Below, one piece after another: positions 1 to 10,040 of a DNA stretch of 39,302 bases. Source of the DNA: Candidatus Kuenenia stuttgartensis (lineage in GTDB: Bacteria > Planctomycetota > Planctomycetia > Planctomycetales > Planctomycetaceae). A model generated the notes under the pieces. That model made no database searches. It was given only the letters and a program-made list of their open reading frames with translations, and had not been told where the DNA came from. Position 1 is the stretch's first letter. Every line of letters begins with the position of its first letter. The position numbers and the translations under genes are program-made. Location of the stretch: the NCBI GenBank assembly GCA_945861865.1, contig CAMAWN010000034.1, forward strand, positions 1-39,302. The letters run 5' to 3'.

Positions 1-123
1 ACCAACAGTTGGCTGCATCAATTCCGCCGCCTTCGCGTCCGCTACGAACGACGCGCCGACATTCACCAAGCCTTCCTGACGCTCGGCTGCATCGTGATTT
101 GTTTTCGATCCCTCGTGACCTGA
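1..123 (+). CDS. IS5-family transposase, C-terminal fragment
   Basis: Frame 1 is open from the first base to a TGA at 121-123 and encodes the last 40 residues of a DDE transposase. The segment RRLRVRYERRADIHQAF followed by LTLGCIVICFRSL is the characteristic C-terminal end of IS5/IS427-group transposases. It follows the catalytic glutamate, which lies outside the window. The protein would cut and rejoin DNA at the element's ends. Nothing in the visible part is broken, so the element may be intact to the left. The insertion faces and disrupts the MFS transporter gene on the other strand. Confidence 0.8.
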   Translation, partial: TNSWLHQFRRLRVRYERRADIHQAFLTLGCIVICFRSLVT

Positions 124-180
124 GTTCATTTTGATAGACGCTCTTAGAAAACGGCGACGTCAATCAGAAAAGTTCAAGCT
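1..180 (+). mobile_element. Right end of an IS5-type insertion sequence (partial)
   Basis: The left edge of the window lies inside an insertion sequence. It holds the transposase C-terminus followed by about 55 bases of non-coding end. The right boundary is inferred from the neighbouring transporter frame, which stops resembling its family near position 180. I could not confirm the terminal inverted repeat or a target duplication because the left end is outside the window. The boundary is good to perhaps 20 bases. Confidence 0.7.
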
Positions 181-483
181 TGCGCTAATCCGTTCGGACA
201 ATTGCCCGTTCAGCAATTGCCCCAATCCGTAGGCGATTTTCAGCGACGCCAGAATCCAGCCGACCTCATCGCTGCTGAGTCCCAATCCGCCGACGTTGAC
301 TGGCGACTTCATTCCCGGCACGGCCGCCGAGAGATTTGTGCGACAGAAGTAGAACGCTCCGTAGGTCAGCCACAGCGTCCACAGCACGCCGCTTTCCGCC
401 GATGATGTCCGGGAAGGCAACGAATCGGGCGCGGCATCGCCGGTAGCGTCGGGGTTCGATCGGGGCTTCGTCTCCGTGCTCAC
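160..483 (-). pseudogene. MFS transporter (GlpT/OPA-like), truncated by IS insertion
   Basis: The frame encodes the first roughly 100 residues of a major facilitator protein of the organophosphate:phosphate antiporter type. After a hydrophilic N-terminus come LWTLWLTYGAFYFCRTNLSA (helix 1) and GWILASLKIAYGLGQLLNGQ (helix 2, with the loop GQLSERIS). Family members run to about 430 residues and 12 helices, but this frame stops after two. The final residues SLNFSD come from insertion-sequence DNA. A GTG at 483 is the likely start, 29 bases after the stop of the HEAT-repeat gene. An upstream ATG at 615 would overlap that gene and is less likely. The remainder may lie beyond the insertion sequence. 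The substrate cannot be predicted from this fragment. Confidence 0.75.
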
Positions 484-512
484 GGAAGATTCCCAGGCGT
501 TGGTCGTCAGAG

Positions 513-2261
513 TTATTCGTCTTCGTCCAGCGGTTCCAGAAACCAACCGGACTTTGAGACAATCGACGGTTCGGCATCGGGCAAGAGTTCCCCGGTGAGT
601 TCGTGGATCGCCCAACGGATGGCGAGCGAAGTGGAATCCGGCATCACTTTCGGTCCCAGATACGCGCGCATCAGCGGCACTTGCGATTTCGCGAGCATCC
701 GACCGAGCGACACGGCGCTGGCCCAGCGGACTCGCGGCGATTCAAACGGAACCGCCGCCGAAGATTCTGTCAGCCGTCCGACCATCTGCACTGCCAAGGG
801 TTCGTCGGACTGTCCCGCGTGCAGGTGTCCCAGTCCCCAGATCGCCGCGCTGCGCGAGAGTTCGCCGAGGCTGCCATTTTTCGGGAAGTAACTGCGAAGC
901 AGCGGATCGGCGGGCGCGTGCTGCATCAGGCCCAGGGCCTCGAACAAGTGAGCCACTTGCGCATCAAGCTCTGGAAGAGATGGTTGTTTGAGCCGAATCT
1001 CCGTTTGTCGCGAGGCCTTGCTGAAGATCGCTGGCAAGGTTTCGGGGAGCGCGAGTTTCCGCAGCCCCCAAGCCGAGGCGATCATCACTTCACCGCGAGT
1101 GGATTCGAGCAGTTCCACGAACCGAGGAGCCGCCGGCTTGTGATCGAGCGCTGCGAGCAACAGCGCGGCCTGTTCCTGTCCACGCCAACGGTCACCGGCC
1201 AGCAGGTTGGTCGCCGACTGACGGACGGCGGCATCCAATTCTGGCGACTTCGCCAAGACAAACAGCGCGTCACGCACGCGACCGCGCAGATCGGGATGCG
1301 GATCGTCGAGCAGTTTGGCGAGGACCGCGATTCGTTCCGGCGTGGGACGAGCCACAAATGCGTCAGCTCCCTGTTGCCGAACCGGCGCGTCGTCGTTCTG
1401 CATCGCTTGTTCGGCGAGCGGCAGCACCAAATCGTGATTGATGGCGTTCAGTCGTGTCAGAGCAGCAGCGGCGACACTCGGTTCGCGGTCACGCGCCAAC
1501 CGCAACAACGCCGACTGCGCCGTCTCGGAAGAGTGTTGGTGCAACAGAGCCACGGCGCAGAGTCGATCCACGATCGTCGCGGATGTCAGTTGCGTCAGTC
1601 GTTCGGCCGCCACTTCCAGTTCCGCATCTCGCAACCGACCGGTCAGCCGAGCCGCCGCCAACCGGACGGCTGACGTTCGCTGCGAGTCGTGTGTGAGCGA
1701 CAACAACAGCGGCACGGCCGAGCCGTCGCCAGATTCTCCCAAACCGTGAATCGCCAAGAGCAGTTCGCGATGTCGTGTGTCTTTGGCACTCAGCCGCTGC
1801 CGCCACACTCTGCGAATCGGCTCGAACTTCCACTTTGCCAACGCCGGTTCGATCAGTTGCCGCAGATCGGCACCATGCCGTTGCGAGACTTCGAACAGAT
1901 CCGGCGCGGTCTCCGTCGCGTCCAGCGCGATCAACGCTCGCGCGGCCGCGAATCGAGCGACGGGATGCGTGGCCTCGGTAGTCACGATCTTTTTCAGCGT
2001 CGGTGCGGCCTCGATCAATTCCGGAACGCCGAAGAGGTGCGCCTGAGCGATCGTCTCGGCCGCAAGACGTTGTAGGTCCGCTTCCGGTCGAGCCAGCGCG
2101 GCCAGCCACAGTGGCTTGGACTTTTTTTGAAATCCGATGACCGGTTCCGGAATCTTCAATTCGGGATCGGATTCCATCGCGAAGTCGGGACGAATCTCCC
2201 CCGCCGCGCACGCCGTCAGCGAGAGTCCCAAAGTCAGCCACAGATAAACTGCGAAACGCAT
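513..2261 (-). CDS. HEAT-repeat lipoprotein of unknown function
   Basis: This 582-residue protein begins with a lipoprotein signal peptide: a short hydrophobic run ends in the lipobox LTAC, so Cys18 would be lipidated. The rest is an alpha-solenoid of degenerate HEAT-like repeats. Recurrent helical pairs contain motifs such as VARFAAARALIAL, VRLAAARLTGRL, VAAAALTRLNAI and VRQQGADAFVAR. Such solenoids are scaffolds for protein binding, and no catalytic motif is visible. The start lies 3 bases after the stop of the large membrane protein upstream, so the two are translationally linked. The truncated transporter follows 29 bases later. A role in envelope complex assembly is a guess from context only. 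Confidence 0.8.
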   Translation of the reverse strand: MRFAVYLWLTLGLSLTACAAGEIRPDFAMESDPELKIPEPVIGFQKKSKPLWLAALARPEADLQRLAAETIAQAHLFGVPELIEAAPTLKKIVTTEATHPVARFAAARALIALDATETAPDLFEVSQRHGADLRQLIEPALAKWKFEPIRRVWRQRLSAKDTRHRELLLAIHGLGESGDGSAVPLLLSLTHDSQRTSAVRLAAARLTGRLRDAELEVAAERLTQLTSATIVDRLCAVALLHQHSSETAQSALLRLARDREPSVAAAALTRLNAINHDLVLPLAEQAMQNDDAPVRQQGADAFVARPTPERIAVLAKLLDDPHPDLRGRVRDALFVLAKSPELDAAVRQSATNLLAGDRWRGQEQAALLLAALDHKPAAPRFVELLESTRGEVMIASAWGLRKLALPETLPAIFSKASRQTEIRLKQPSLPELDAQVAHLFEALGLMQHAPADPLLRSYFPKNGSLGELSRSAAIWGLGHLHAGQSDEPLAVQMVGRLTESSAAVPFESPRVRWASAVSLGRMLAKSQVPLMRAYLGPKVMPDSTSLAIRWAIHELTGELLPDAEPSIVSKSGWFLEPLDEDE

Positions 2262-2264
2262 GCC

Positions 2265-4781
2265 TCACTCCGATCCTGGGGAATCAATGGTCTTGCCACG
2301 CAGGTCCAGCGTCAGCGATTCAATCTGCCAATAACTCCGTTTCTCACCGTGTTGCAGATCGGCATTCGTCAGTTCGGGACGATCTGGGTCGCCGCCGGAA
2401 ACTCGCAACAGCAAACCTCCGTCGGCCGACACGTTCATGAGTTCGGTGTCGATGATGTCCAACGTGAGAGTCCCCACCGGATCGATCCAAGTTTTCAAAG
2501 CCACGATGTCCGGCGCGCGATGCGCCGCGATCTCCAGCTTGCCGACCGGTCCAACGACGTGGACCATCAGGCGTGCTCGCTGAACTTGCAGCGGCAGCAA
2601 CACTGCTGGAACTTGGAATCGCAACCACGTCGAAGACGGCACGGCCTTTTCCTGCCAGGTGTGTTGTTTGTGATCCCACAGCGCGGGGGGGAGCGCGCCA
2701 TCCGGACCGATTGTGGCTCGATACGGCAGCAACGGGGCGGCGATCGCCACTTCGGTTCCCACGGGCGGACGTTCCCATTGCACCGGCACGGCGACCAAGG
2801 CCGCGCCGAAGGACTTCGGGCGTTCGCCAAATCGAAATCCGAGATCCCACGGATCGGACCAATAGAACAATTGAGCCGAGGCGGGATACTCGCGGCGCTG
2901 CGGATTGGTCAGCAGATGTTGCAGTGTTTGCCGCCGGCGATTTTGCTCGTCGGACAAAAGGCCCGCAGACAGAAATTGTTCCGAGGTGAAGACGTCGTTG
3001 GCGCTCGCGACAAAAGTTCGGTCGTCATGGACTTCCACGCCGATGCGGCCATCGCGCGTCGCCAGCACCACGTCGGACGGTGAATGTTCCGCGCCGCCGC
3101 GCAAGTGACCGATCACGCCCGCCGGACCAAAGGTCGCGCGGGCTTCGATGCGCTCAGTCGTCGGTCCCGATTGTCGAAACGTGGCGCTGCGCAGGCCCGC
3201 AGATTCGGGAAGGTTCTCCCAATGCCAAGTTCCCAAATCCGTCCAAATCATTCGCCGTGTGGTCCCTTTCAGTCCGGTCATTTCGGGCATCAGCCAGCCA
3301 CCCTGTTGCCCCGACATGGTGGCGGTCCCCGCCTCCGGAGCAAACAGTCCGGCGACTCCCTGCACGCGAACGTCATCCGTCCCCGACACCGCCTGTACGA
3401 ACTGCACGCTCGCCACCGATGCTGGAACCGCGTTTCGCTGATGCTGACCCAACAACACCAACACGAGACTCACGGCCAGGCCCAAGCTGGGACCGATCAT
3501 GCCCATCAGTTCCAACCGATTTACCCGCCACAAGCAAACTCCAAGCCCTGCCAGCAGCACGCTCAGACCGATCAGCAAACTACCGATCAACCACCGCGAT
3601 GGAATCGAATAGCCGACGTACTCGCGTACCTGCGGTTCCAGCATTTCCTCCGACAACAACGGCGCGGAACGCGGAGGGAAGAAATCCGGAACCAGATTCT
3701 GCATCGGAGCCAAGAGCGCGTATTTTCCCGAAGCCTGAGAGTTGATTTCCGACGCCGTTTGCCGACGCATCCAACCTTGTGGTCCCAAGGTGGTCACCAG
3801 CAGCCGGCCTTCGCCGCAGTTTTTCCAGAACGCGGCGGGCCAGCCGTCGATCGAATAAGCCACGTCCACATCCGAGACGACCATGCGGACGAATTCCACC
3901 GGCTGCTCGTACTCCGCAGTCCACCGCTCGCTGCCCAGAGCGTCTGCGGATTCCATGCGAACCGTTGTCAGTCCGACGCGGCCGACGACTTCACCGGTGA
4001 ACTCGTCCCCCAACAACGACTCCAGCACTCGTGGATCGACGCGATCGAGCATGACCCACACTCGCCCGCCCCCAAACAGCCACCGCCGAATCGCCGAGAG
4101 GCCCGCGCCGTCATTCACGATCCGGCTGTCCGCGATGACCAGTTGATCGAGAGCCTGCAAACTTTCTTCACCCGTGGGCAACATCCGATCCGACAACAGT
4201 TTGATCTGCCGATTTAAGTCGGCCTGCAATCGCGCTGCGACCAACAACTCGTAGGCGGCCTTGGACTCTTCGGATTGAGAGTCATCGGGCGTGTCGATCA
4301 AACCGGTCACCGGTGTGACGACGGTTCGCCGCAAGATGGCTTCGTGCTGCAAAAATCCAGAATCGCTGCGAATCAGCACTTCGCGAGCCTGCCTAGCATC
4401 CATCACCAGCGACCGCAGATTGAACTGCGTTACGTCTGCGGATACGTCCGGCACCAAAATTGGATGCCAAACTTCGATTCGCGATCTCGGTGGAATCCAA
4501 ACGCGCCGACCGAACTGCAGCGTCGGCTCCTCCTCAAAATAGGTCGTGGAAAACAACTCCAGCGGTTCGCTGGTGGGATTGACCAATTGCACGTTCAAAC
4601 TGCCCCATTTGTTCGGAACGTAAGCGTCCACGCCAAACGGCGAAACCAGCGCAATCGAATGTCCGACGCGGCCGTGGATTTCTTCGGACCCAACGCGACC
4701 CGCCAACAGCAGCCACCCAAATGCGGCGAACAAGCTGACGCGATGCCAGTTTCTTTGAACGCGCTGTCTGTCAGAACGCAT
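2265..4781 (-). CDS. Large exported membrane protein, unknown function
   Basis: The 838-residue product has an N-terminal signal or anchor segment (VSLFAAFGWLLLAGRVGS, residues 15-32) and a periplasmic region of about 360 residues. Two adjacent membrane segments follow near residues 398-447 (RWLIGSLLIGLSVLLAGLGV and a second run ending LVLVLLGQ). A second large soluble region closes the protein. The part around LRRWLFGGGRVWVMLDRVDP-like text resembles the glutamine-amidotransferase-like folds seen in planctomycete and Bat-type membrane proteins. That is an impression rather than an identification. It is the first gene of a minus-strand operon with the HEAT-repeat lipoprotein, which suggests a shared envelope function. 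I do not recognise a named family. Confidence 0.75.
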   Translation of the reverse strand: MRSDRQRVQRNWHRVSLFAAFGWLLLAGRVGSEEIHGRVGHSIALVSPFGVDAYVPNKWGSLNVQLVNPTSEPLELFSTTYFEEEPTLQFGRRVWIPPRSRIEVWHPILVPDVSADVTQFNLRSLVMDARQAREVLIRSDSGFLQHEAILRRTVVTPVTGLIDTPDDSQSEESKAAYELLVAARLQADLNRQIKLLSDRMLPTGEESLQALDQLVIADSRIVNDGAGLSAIRRWLFGGGRVWVMLDRVDPRVLESLLGDEFTGEVVGRVGLTTVRMESADALGSERWTAEYEQPVEFVRMVVSDVDVAYSIDGWPAAFWKNCGEGRLLVTTLGPQGWMRRQTASEINSQASGKYALLAPMQNLVPDFFPPRSAPLLSEEMLEPQVREYVGYSIPSRWLIGSLLIGLSVLLAGLGVCLWRVNRLELMGMIGPSLGLAVSLVLVLLGQHQRNAVPASVASVQFVQAVSGTDDVRVQGVAGLFAPEAGTATMSGQQGGWLMPEMTGLKGTTRRMIWTDLGTWHWENLPESAGLRSATFRQSGPTTERIEARATFGPAGVIGHLRGGAEHSPSDVVLATRDGRIGVEVHDDRTFVASANDVFTSEQFLSAGLLSDEQNRRRQTLQHLLTNPQRREYPASAQLFYWSDPWDLGFRFGERPKSFGAALVAVPVQWERPPVGTEVAIAAPLLPYRATIGPDGALPPALWDHKQHTWQEKAVPSSTWLRFQVPAVLLPLQVQRARLMVHVVGPVGKLEIAAHRAPDIVALKTWIDPVGTLTLDIIDTELMNVSADGGLLLRVSGGDPDRPELTNADLQHGEKRSYWQIESLTLDLRGKTIDSPGSE

Positions 4782-5121
4782 GGCGTGACCAGAGTTGAAG
4801 ATTGAATGGAATTCCGAAAGTCATCGTCGCGATGGCGAACCATAACCACGATATCGCGAGTCCGCTGGGCCGGCCACCCGCGACGTTGTCCGAGTCGGCT
4901 TCATGTCACCAGTAGATGTGAAGAAGTATGTCGAGCGGCTATTAGCGAATGGACTCCAATTCGTCGTTGACGGGCGAGCAATTGATTTTGTTGTCGTCGA
5001 TCAAAGAGAGGGATGGCGGCCTTGATGTCTATTTGGATCTCCAGACCGGCAAAGAATTCTTTGTCGGTCGGACGGATTCGGAAAGCTAACTTCAGCGTAC
5101 TGGAGCAAACAGCATCGTAAC
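4782..5121. other. Intergenic stretch with a small gene relic
   Basis: About 340 bases separate the start of the large membrane-protein gene from the end of the ceramidase-like gene. Both neighbours are on the minus strand. The only structure I see is the frameshifted small reading frame at 4903-5089 on the plus strand. No convincing terminator or promoter was identified. Confidence 0.5.
4903..5089 (+). pseudogene. Small frameshifted gene relic, unknown function
   Basis: An ATG at 4903 opens a frame reading MSPVDVKKYVERLLANGLQF, then VVDGRAIDFVVVDQREG. It then runs into a TGA at 5023. The +1 frame takes over at about 5012 and reads DGGLDVYLDLQTGKEFFVGR TDSES (20 residues, then five), ending at TAA 5087-5089. 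Both halves look protein-like: they are charged and amphipathic, with a beta-rich end. This suggests one roughly 60-residue protein with a single-base insertion or deletion near 5010-5012. The family is not recognised. A sequencing error would also explain the shift. Confidence 0.35.
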
Positions 5122-6528
5122 TCACCCCGGCAGGATCCGCTTCATGCCTTCGGTCAGCACGTCGTCGATCTCTGGCTCGCAAAACGCGACGCTGACTTCG
5201 TAGCCGCCGTGGGGGTATTCCTCTTTGACCGGGATGTACCACGGGCCGCCGTCGCCGTAGGCCGACGTGCAGACGAAATCGTTTTTCGCGAGGTTCTGGG
5301 CGCGGAGTTGGTATTCGATGAACGACTCGGCGGGGAGATGCAGCAGTTTCACGCCTCCCAGATGCAGCGAGCTGAGCACGATCGGGATGCGTTTTTCGAC
5401 GCGGCGCAGCCACGAGAGCATGAACGACGGACGGTTGCGGTTCACGACGGCGTTGGACTTCGTCGAGATTTGTTGAGCGATCATCTCGGCGTGCAGTGAT
5501 GAGCGTGGCGGCGGCAGAATCTCGGCCGTCTTCCAGGCGATCGTTTTGATCTCCGCTCGTTCGAGTTTCGCTTCCGACGCGACGATGCCGTCGTACACGC
5601 GCTTCGTCAGAATCGGCCGCACGGCTTTCGAGCCGTCGTTGTATTTGCCCGCCGAGACGTTCCCCGCGCAGCCGGTGAAGTAGACGTGCAGGCAATCCGG
5701 TTCGTCCTGCTGCCGTTGCTTGCGAGCCAGCCCGGCGAAGTCGCTGGTGGCTCGGCCGTCGGCGTAGTAGCTCATCGGGTGCGTCGCGTAGTAATGCAGC
5801 GAGGCGATCTTTTTCTCGCCGTTGAAGAACGCAACCGTCTTCAAGAACGGGTCGATCAGCCCGTCCGGCAACGCGATCAGTTTCGGATCGGTACACGCAC
5901 TGCCGCGCATCGCGAGAACCTTGCCAGTTTCGTCGCGATGGACTCGGCGGTTGGAGGCGACTCCTTCGATCTTCCCTTGTCCCCAGCCGATGTGCGTCAC
6001 TGGTGTCGCTTGCCGAATCGCCTTCTCGACCGCCGTTCGGCCGGCGTCGAGGCAGCGTTTGAAGAAGTCGAGATCCACGACATGCGGCAGATCGCCCTCG
6101 GCGAGCACGATCCGTTCGGCTTCGAGGCACGCGAACGGCGCGTTGTGCTGATGCACGCAATGCACGGCGACTCGGTCGGCCGTCGTCCCCGCGGCCTGAG
6201 CCAACGCCGTCCGCCATTCGACATGCGCCTCATTCAGCAGCCCGGTCCAATCGACGGCACACAACACGATCGGCTGGCCTGCGCCGAGCAACACGATCCC
6301 AATTGCTTCGAGCGCATCGTCCACGACCTCGATCGGTTTGATCCAACCGCCGCAGCACGAATGACCCAGCGGCGGCGTGACGTCGAACTTGAACGGAGCG
6401 ATCTGCAATCCGCCGGCACTGGTCTCGGCGGCGTTGAGTGCCTGGCTGACCGACAACGACCAACCGGCGGCGGTGGTGAGAACGGTCTCTTTGAGAAAGT
6501 CGCGGCGTGAAATGTTGACTGGCAGCAT
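5122..6528 (-). CDS. Neutral/alkaline ceramidase-like hydrolase, Tat-exported
   Basis: This 468-residue protein opens with a twin-arginine leader (SRRDFLKE, Arg8-Arg9, then a hydrophobic stretch). It should therefore fold in the cytoplasm before export. The mature part matches the pattern of neutral ceramidase-type amidohydrolases. It has an N-terminal FDVTPPLGHSCCGGW segment, a metal-site-like VHCVHQHNAP, a second histidine region HYYATHPMSYY followed by SDFAGLAR, and FTGCAGNVSAG near the middle. In the known family these histidines bind zinc for N-acyl hydrolysis of sphingoid lipids. Many planctomycete relatives are annotated only as hypothetical or alkaline-ceramidase-like proteins, so the true substrate is open. 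It is transcribed divergently from the small exported protein at 6691. Confidence 0.8.
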   Translation of the reverse strand: MLPVNISRRDFLKETVLTTAAGWSLSVSQALNAAETSAGGLQIAPFKFDVTPPLGHSCCGGWIKPIEVVDDALEAIGIVLLGAGQPIVLCAVDWTGLLNEAHVEWRTALAQAAGTTADRVAVHCVHQHNAPFACLEAERIVLAEGDLPHVVDLDFFKRCLDAGRTAVEKAIRQATPVTHIGWGQGKIEGVASNRRVHRDETGKVLAMRGSACTDPKLIALPDGLIDPFLKTVAFFNGEKKIASLHYYATHPMSYYADGRATSDFAGLARKQRQQDEPDCLHVYFTGCAGNVSAGKYNDGSKAVRPILTKRVYDGIVASEAKLERAEIKTIAWKTAEILPPPRSSLHAEMIAQQISTKSNAVVNRNRPSFMLSWLRRVEKRIPIVLSSLHLGGVKLLHLPAESFIEYQLRAQNLAKNDFVCTSAYGDGGPWYIPVKEEYPHGGYEVSVAFCEPEIDDVLTEGMKRILPG

Positions 6529-6550
6529 GATTCGTCCTCTTGAGGTCGTA

Positions 6551-6569
6551 GCCCGGACCCCGACGTCCG
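6551..6569. repeat. Short dispersed motif, copy 1 (CGGAC...GTCCG)
   Basis: GCCCGGACCCCGACGTCCG lies just upstream of the ceramidase-like gene and can fold as CGGAC/GTCCG around six bases. A close relative, CCCGAACGCCGACGTCCG, occurs at 22600-22617. The shared core suggests a small dispersed repeat, but two short copies are weak evidence. Confidence 0.35.
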
Positions 6570-6690
6570 ATCAACGCTGCTCAGTGTAATCGAACACAAA
6601 GCTGGGCCGCTCCCTCACGGTCGCGGTACGGAATTGTTTACGCTGTCTCGCGGAATCGTACTTCCTTCTCCATTCGCGAGAGGTCACGTC

Positions 6691-7428
6691 ATGGATCGTC
6701 GCCAGTTCATTCAAGCCGTTGTCGGCTGCCTCACGCTGAGTTCGTTCCTGTCCGCTGTCGCCGACGAGCCAAAGTCGGGAGCATTGTTGCAGACCTTGCC
6801 GACGGATGGAGCGTGGGCGACCTTCGATGTGAATGTGAAGCTGAATGGCCAGGAGTTTGTCCTGGTCGAGACGGTGCGGTCGGTCGGGCAAGCGTTTCAC
6901 AGTGGGAAGCAGTGCCGGTTCCTGGAGTTTGAACAGACCAACGACAATCCGCCCTCGGAAAACATTCCGCAGCTCGGCAATCTGACGTGGCGAATGCTCG
7001 TGCCCGAAGAAGAATTCGGCGAGGGCAAGAATCCGATCAGCAAGGCGAGCAAAATCTGGATCAAGTACGACAAGCAGGAGCCGGAAGCGGTCGAGTCGAT
7101 CGAACTCAAAGAGCCGATCTTCGCGATTCTCTTTCAAGGCCCGAAGAACAACTTGAAGACTGAGGATGCGAAAGAAAAAATCAATTGGCAGCGCGGCGAT
7201 CTGGAGTGCTCAGTCATCTCGGGGCAGAACGAATCGGAGTTCGGAATCGTGAAACTCAACGTGACTCATCGAGTCTTTCGGCATCGTGACGTGCCGTTTG
7301 GGATCGCGGGAATGCAGCAAGACGTCAAAGCTTCGTTCGGCGGCCGAGAGGAAAAAGTCACCCTCCGTGTGTCATTGCGGGACCACGGCAAGAACGCGAA
7401 GCCGAAGCTGCCGGATTTGGTGCCGTGA
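6691..7428 (+). CDS. Small exported protein of unknown function
   Basis: The ATG at 6691 gives a 245-residue protein with a good upstream purine run (GAGAGG). The leader MDRRQFIQAVVGCLTLSSFL has an arginine pair and a hydrophobic core, consistent with export, possibly by Tat. An earlier in-frame start at 6634 would put non-signal sequence in front of this leader and was not used. The mature part is mostly beta-strand with many charged residues and no catalytic motif I recognise. It is followed by a long hairpin and then, 94 bases after its stop, by the oxidoreductase gene. That gene begins with almost the same leader (MDRRSFLKAS), so the two are probably expressed together or derived from a shared export module. 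Confidence 0.8.
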   Translation: MDRRQFIQAVVGCLTLSSFLSAVADEPKSGALLQTLPTDGAWATFDVNVKLNGQEFVLVETVRSVGQAFHSGKQCRFLEFEQTNDNPPSENIPQLGNLTWRMLVPEEEFGEGKNPISKASKIWIKYDKQEPEAVESIELKEPIFAILFQGPKNNLKTEDAKEKINWQRGDLECSVISGQNESEFGIVKLNVTHRVFRHRDVPFGIAGMQQDVKASFGGREEKVTLRVSLRDHGKNAKPKLPDLVP

Positions 7429-7433
7429 CATTT

Positions 7434-7507
7434 TGGAGTGCGGTGTGTCAGCACCGCTTTGGATTTCAAATTTCAAATTCTCTAAGCGGTGCTGGCACGC
7501 CGCACTT
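7434..7507. repeat. Long hairpin repeat, family D copy 1 (terminator-like)
   Basis: Arms at 7437-7459 and 7484-7506 form a 23-base-pair stem interrupted only by two G-U type wobbles. The loop is AT-rich and contains GGATTTCAAATTTCAAATTC. It lies 5-8 bases after the stop of the small exported protein and 16 bases before the next ATG. The outer sequence TTTTGGAGTGCGG recurs, with the partner arm, at 15196-15313. It may act as a terminator or transcript-stabilising stem between the two genes. Confidence 0.8.
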
Positions 7508-7522
7508 CAGAGAGGACACCTC

Positions 7523-8863
<1,341 letters not shown>

Positions 8864-9193
8864 CACGTTCGCAACGGTGGATTCATCGGACAGTGGATTC
8901 ATTGGTCGTTGATGTTTACGCTCCAACGCAGGTCAGTGCTCGCGGTGAATTGAGGTTTTGGAAAACGCATGGCAGAAAACATTCGGCAAACGTGCTCGGA
9001 ATGCGGCGCGATACTTTCCGAATCGAGCAAGTCTGAGCCGCCGCGTTGTGAGTCCTGTTAGACGGCGTCTCAAAACGTTTCGGCGCCTGCCCCCAAGACT
9101 CCTGGCGAACAGAGCGGTCAAACCGCGCAGCTTGCAGTTTCGAAGAGGACGTTGATCCTCGGCAACGGAGATGACACGCGCTGCCGCTCAGGG
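8864..9193. other. Intergenic region between convergent genes
   Basis: The stretch separates the oxidoreductase (+) from the PEP-hydrolase-like gene (-), which converge. It contains a possible 30-codon zinc-ribbon frame at 8969-9061 and otherwise no gene. The bases 9062-9193 look non-coding, and no strong terminator hairpin was found. Confidence 0.5.
8969..9061 (+). CDS. Possible 30-residue zinc-ribbon mini-protein
   Basis: An ATG at 8969 opens a frame reading MAENIRQTCSECGAILSESS then KSEPPRCESC, ending exactly at TAG. Two CxxC pairs (C9/C12 and C27/C30) separated by 14 residues make a complete zinc-knuckle pattern in a very short protein. A weak GAGG lies about 14 bases upstream. It could be a true small protein, or the N-terminal zinc ribbon of a longer membrane protein that has lost its remainder, since planctomycete proteins often start this way. 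Function unknown. Confidence 0.4.
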   Translation: MAENIRQTCSECGAILSESSKSEPPRCESC

Positions 9194-10027
9194 TCAGCGG
9201 CCGCGTCGCAACGCCTTGAACTCGCGGGTCTGCTGAGTGATCGCGATCTCGGCCGGCAGGCGTTCCATCGAACTGGCTCCGTAGAAGCCGTCGCACGCCG
9301 GGACTCGGTCCAAGACGAATTGAGCATCCGCCGGCATCGCGATCGGCCCGCCGTGGCACAGCACAAGGACGTCCGGTCTCACGGACTTGGCCGCCTCGGC
9401 GATGGCCGACACCTCGCGCACGCTGTCGTCCAGTGACTTCGCGGTGCGTGCTCCGATCGTGCCGTGCGTGGTCAGTCCCATGTGAGCCACCACGATATCT
9501 GCACCGGCTTTCGCCATCGCGGCGGACTCTCCCGGAGTGAAGGCATACGGCGTGGTCAGCAAGTCGAGATCGTGAGCCGCTTGGACCAGATCGACTTCCA
9601 AATCGAAGCCCATGCCGGTCTCTTCCAGCCCTTGACGAAACGTGCCGTCAATCAGCCCGACCGTGGGAAAGTTCTGAATGCCGGCAAAACCCAACGCTTG
9701 CAACTCGCGCAAGAAGCAGTCGCGGATCATGAACGGATCGGTGCCGCAGACTCCCGCCAACACCGGTGTGTGAGTCACCGCCGTCAGCACCTCGAACGCC
9801 ATCTCTTTAACGATCTGATTCGCATTGCCGTACGGCATCATCCCGGACAACGACCCGCGACCCGCCATGCGAAACCGGCCAGAGTTGTAAATCACGATCA
9901 AGTCGATCCCGCCCGCTTCCTCGCACTTCGCGCTGATGCCGGTGCCGGCTCCGCCGCCAACGATCGGCTGGCCAGTCGCGACTTGCTGACGAAAACGGGA
10001 CAGAATTGAACTGCGTGATTCCGGCAT
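9194..10027 (-). CDS. Phosphoenolpyruvate hydrolase-family TIM-barrel protein
   Basis: This 277-residue single-domain protein matches the PEP-hydrolase/TIM-barrel family that accompanies Tm-1-like proteins. Recognisable landmarks are [20 protein letters not shown] near residues 20-38, [44 protein letters not shown] and [19 protein letters not shown]. The catalytic function of the bacterial family is not settled. In plants the homologous domain is fused to the Tm-1 virus-resistance domain. Here it lies directly downstream of the Tm-1-like gene, separated by a 27-base-pair hairpin, so the two proteins probably work together. No clear ribosome-binding site precedes the ATG, which suggests coupling to upstream translation. 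Confidence 0.85.
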   Translation of the reverse strand: MPESRSSILSRFRQQVATGQPIVGGGAGTGISAKCEEAGGIDLIVIYNSGRFRMAGRGSLSGMMPYGNANQIVKEMAFEVLTAVTHTPVLAGVCGTDPFMIRDCFLRELQALGFAGIQNFPTVGLIDGTFRQGLEETGMGFDLEVDLVQAAHDLDLLTTPYAFTPGESAAMAKAGADIVVAHMGLTTHGTIGARTAKSLDDSVREVSAIAEAAKSVRPDVLVLCHGGPIAMPADAQFVLDRVPACDGFYGASSMERLPAEIAITQQTREFKALRRGR

Positions 10028-10040
10028 GTGGGTGATCTCA

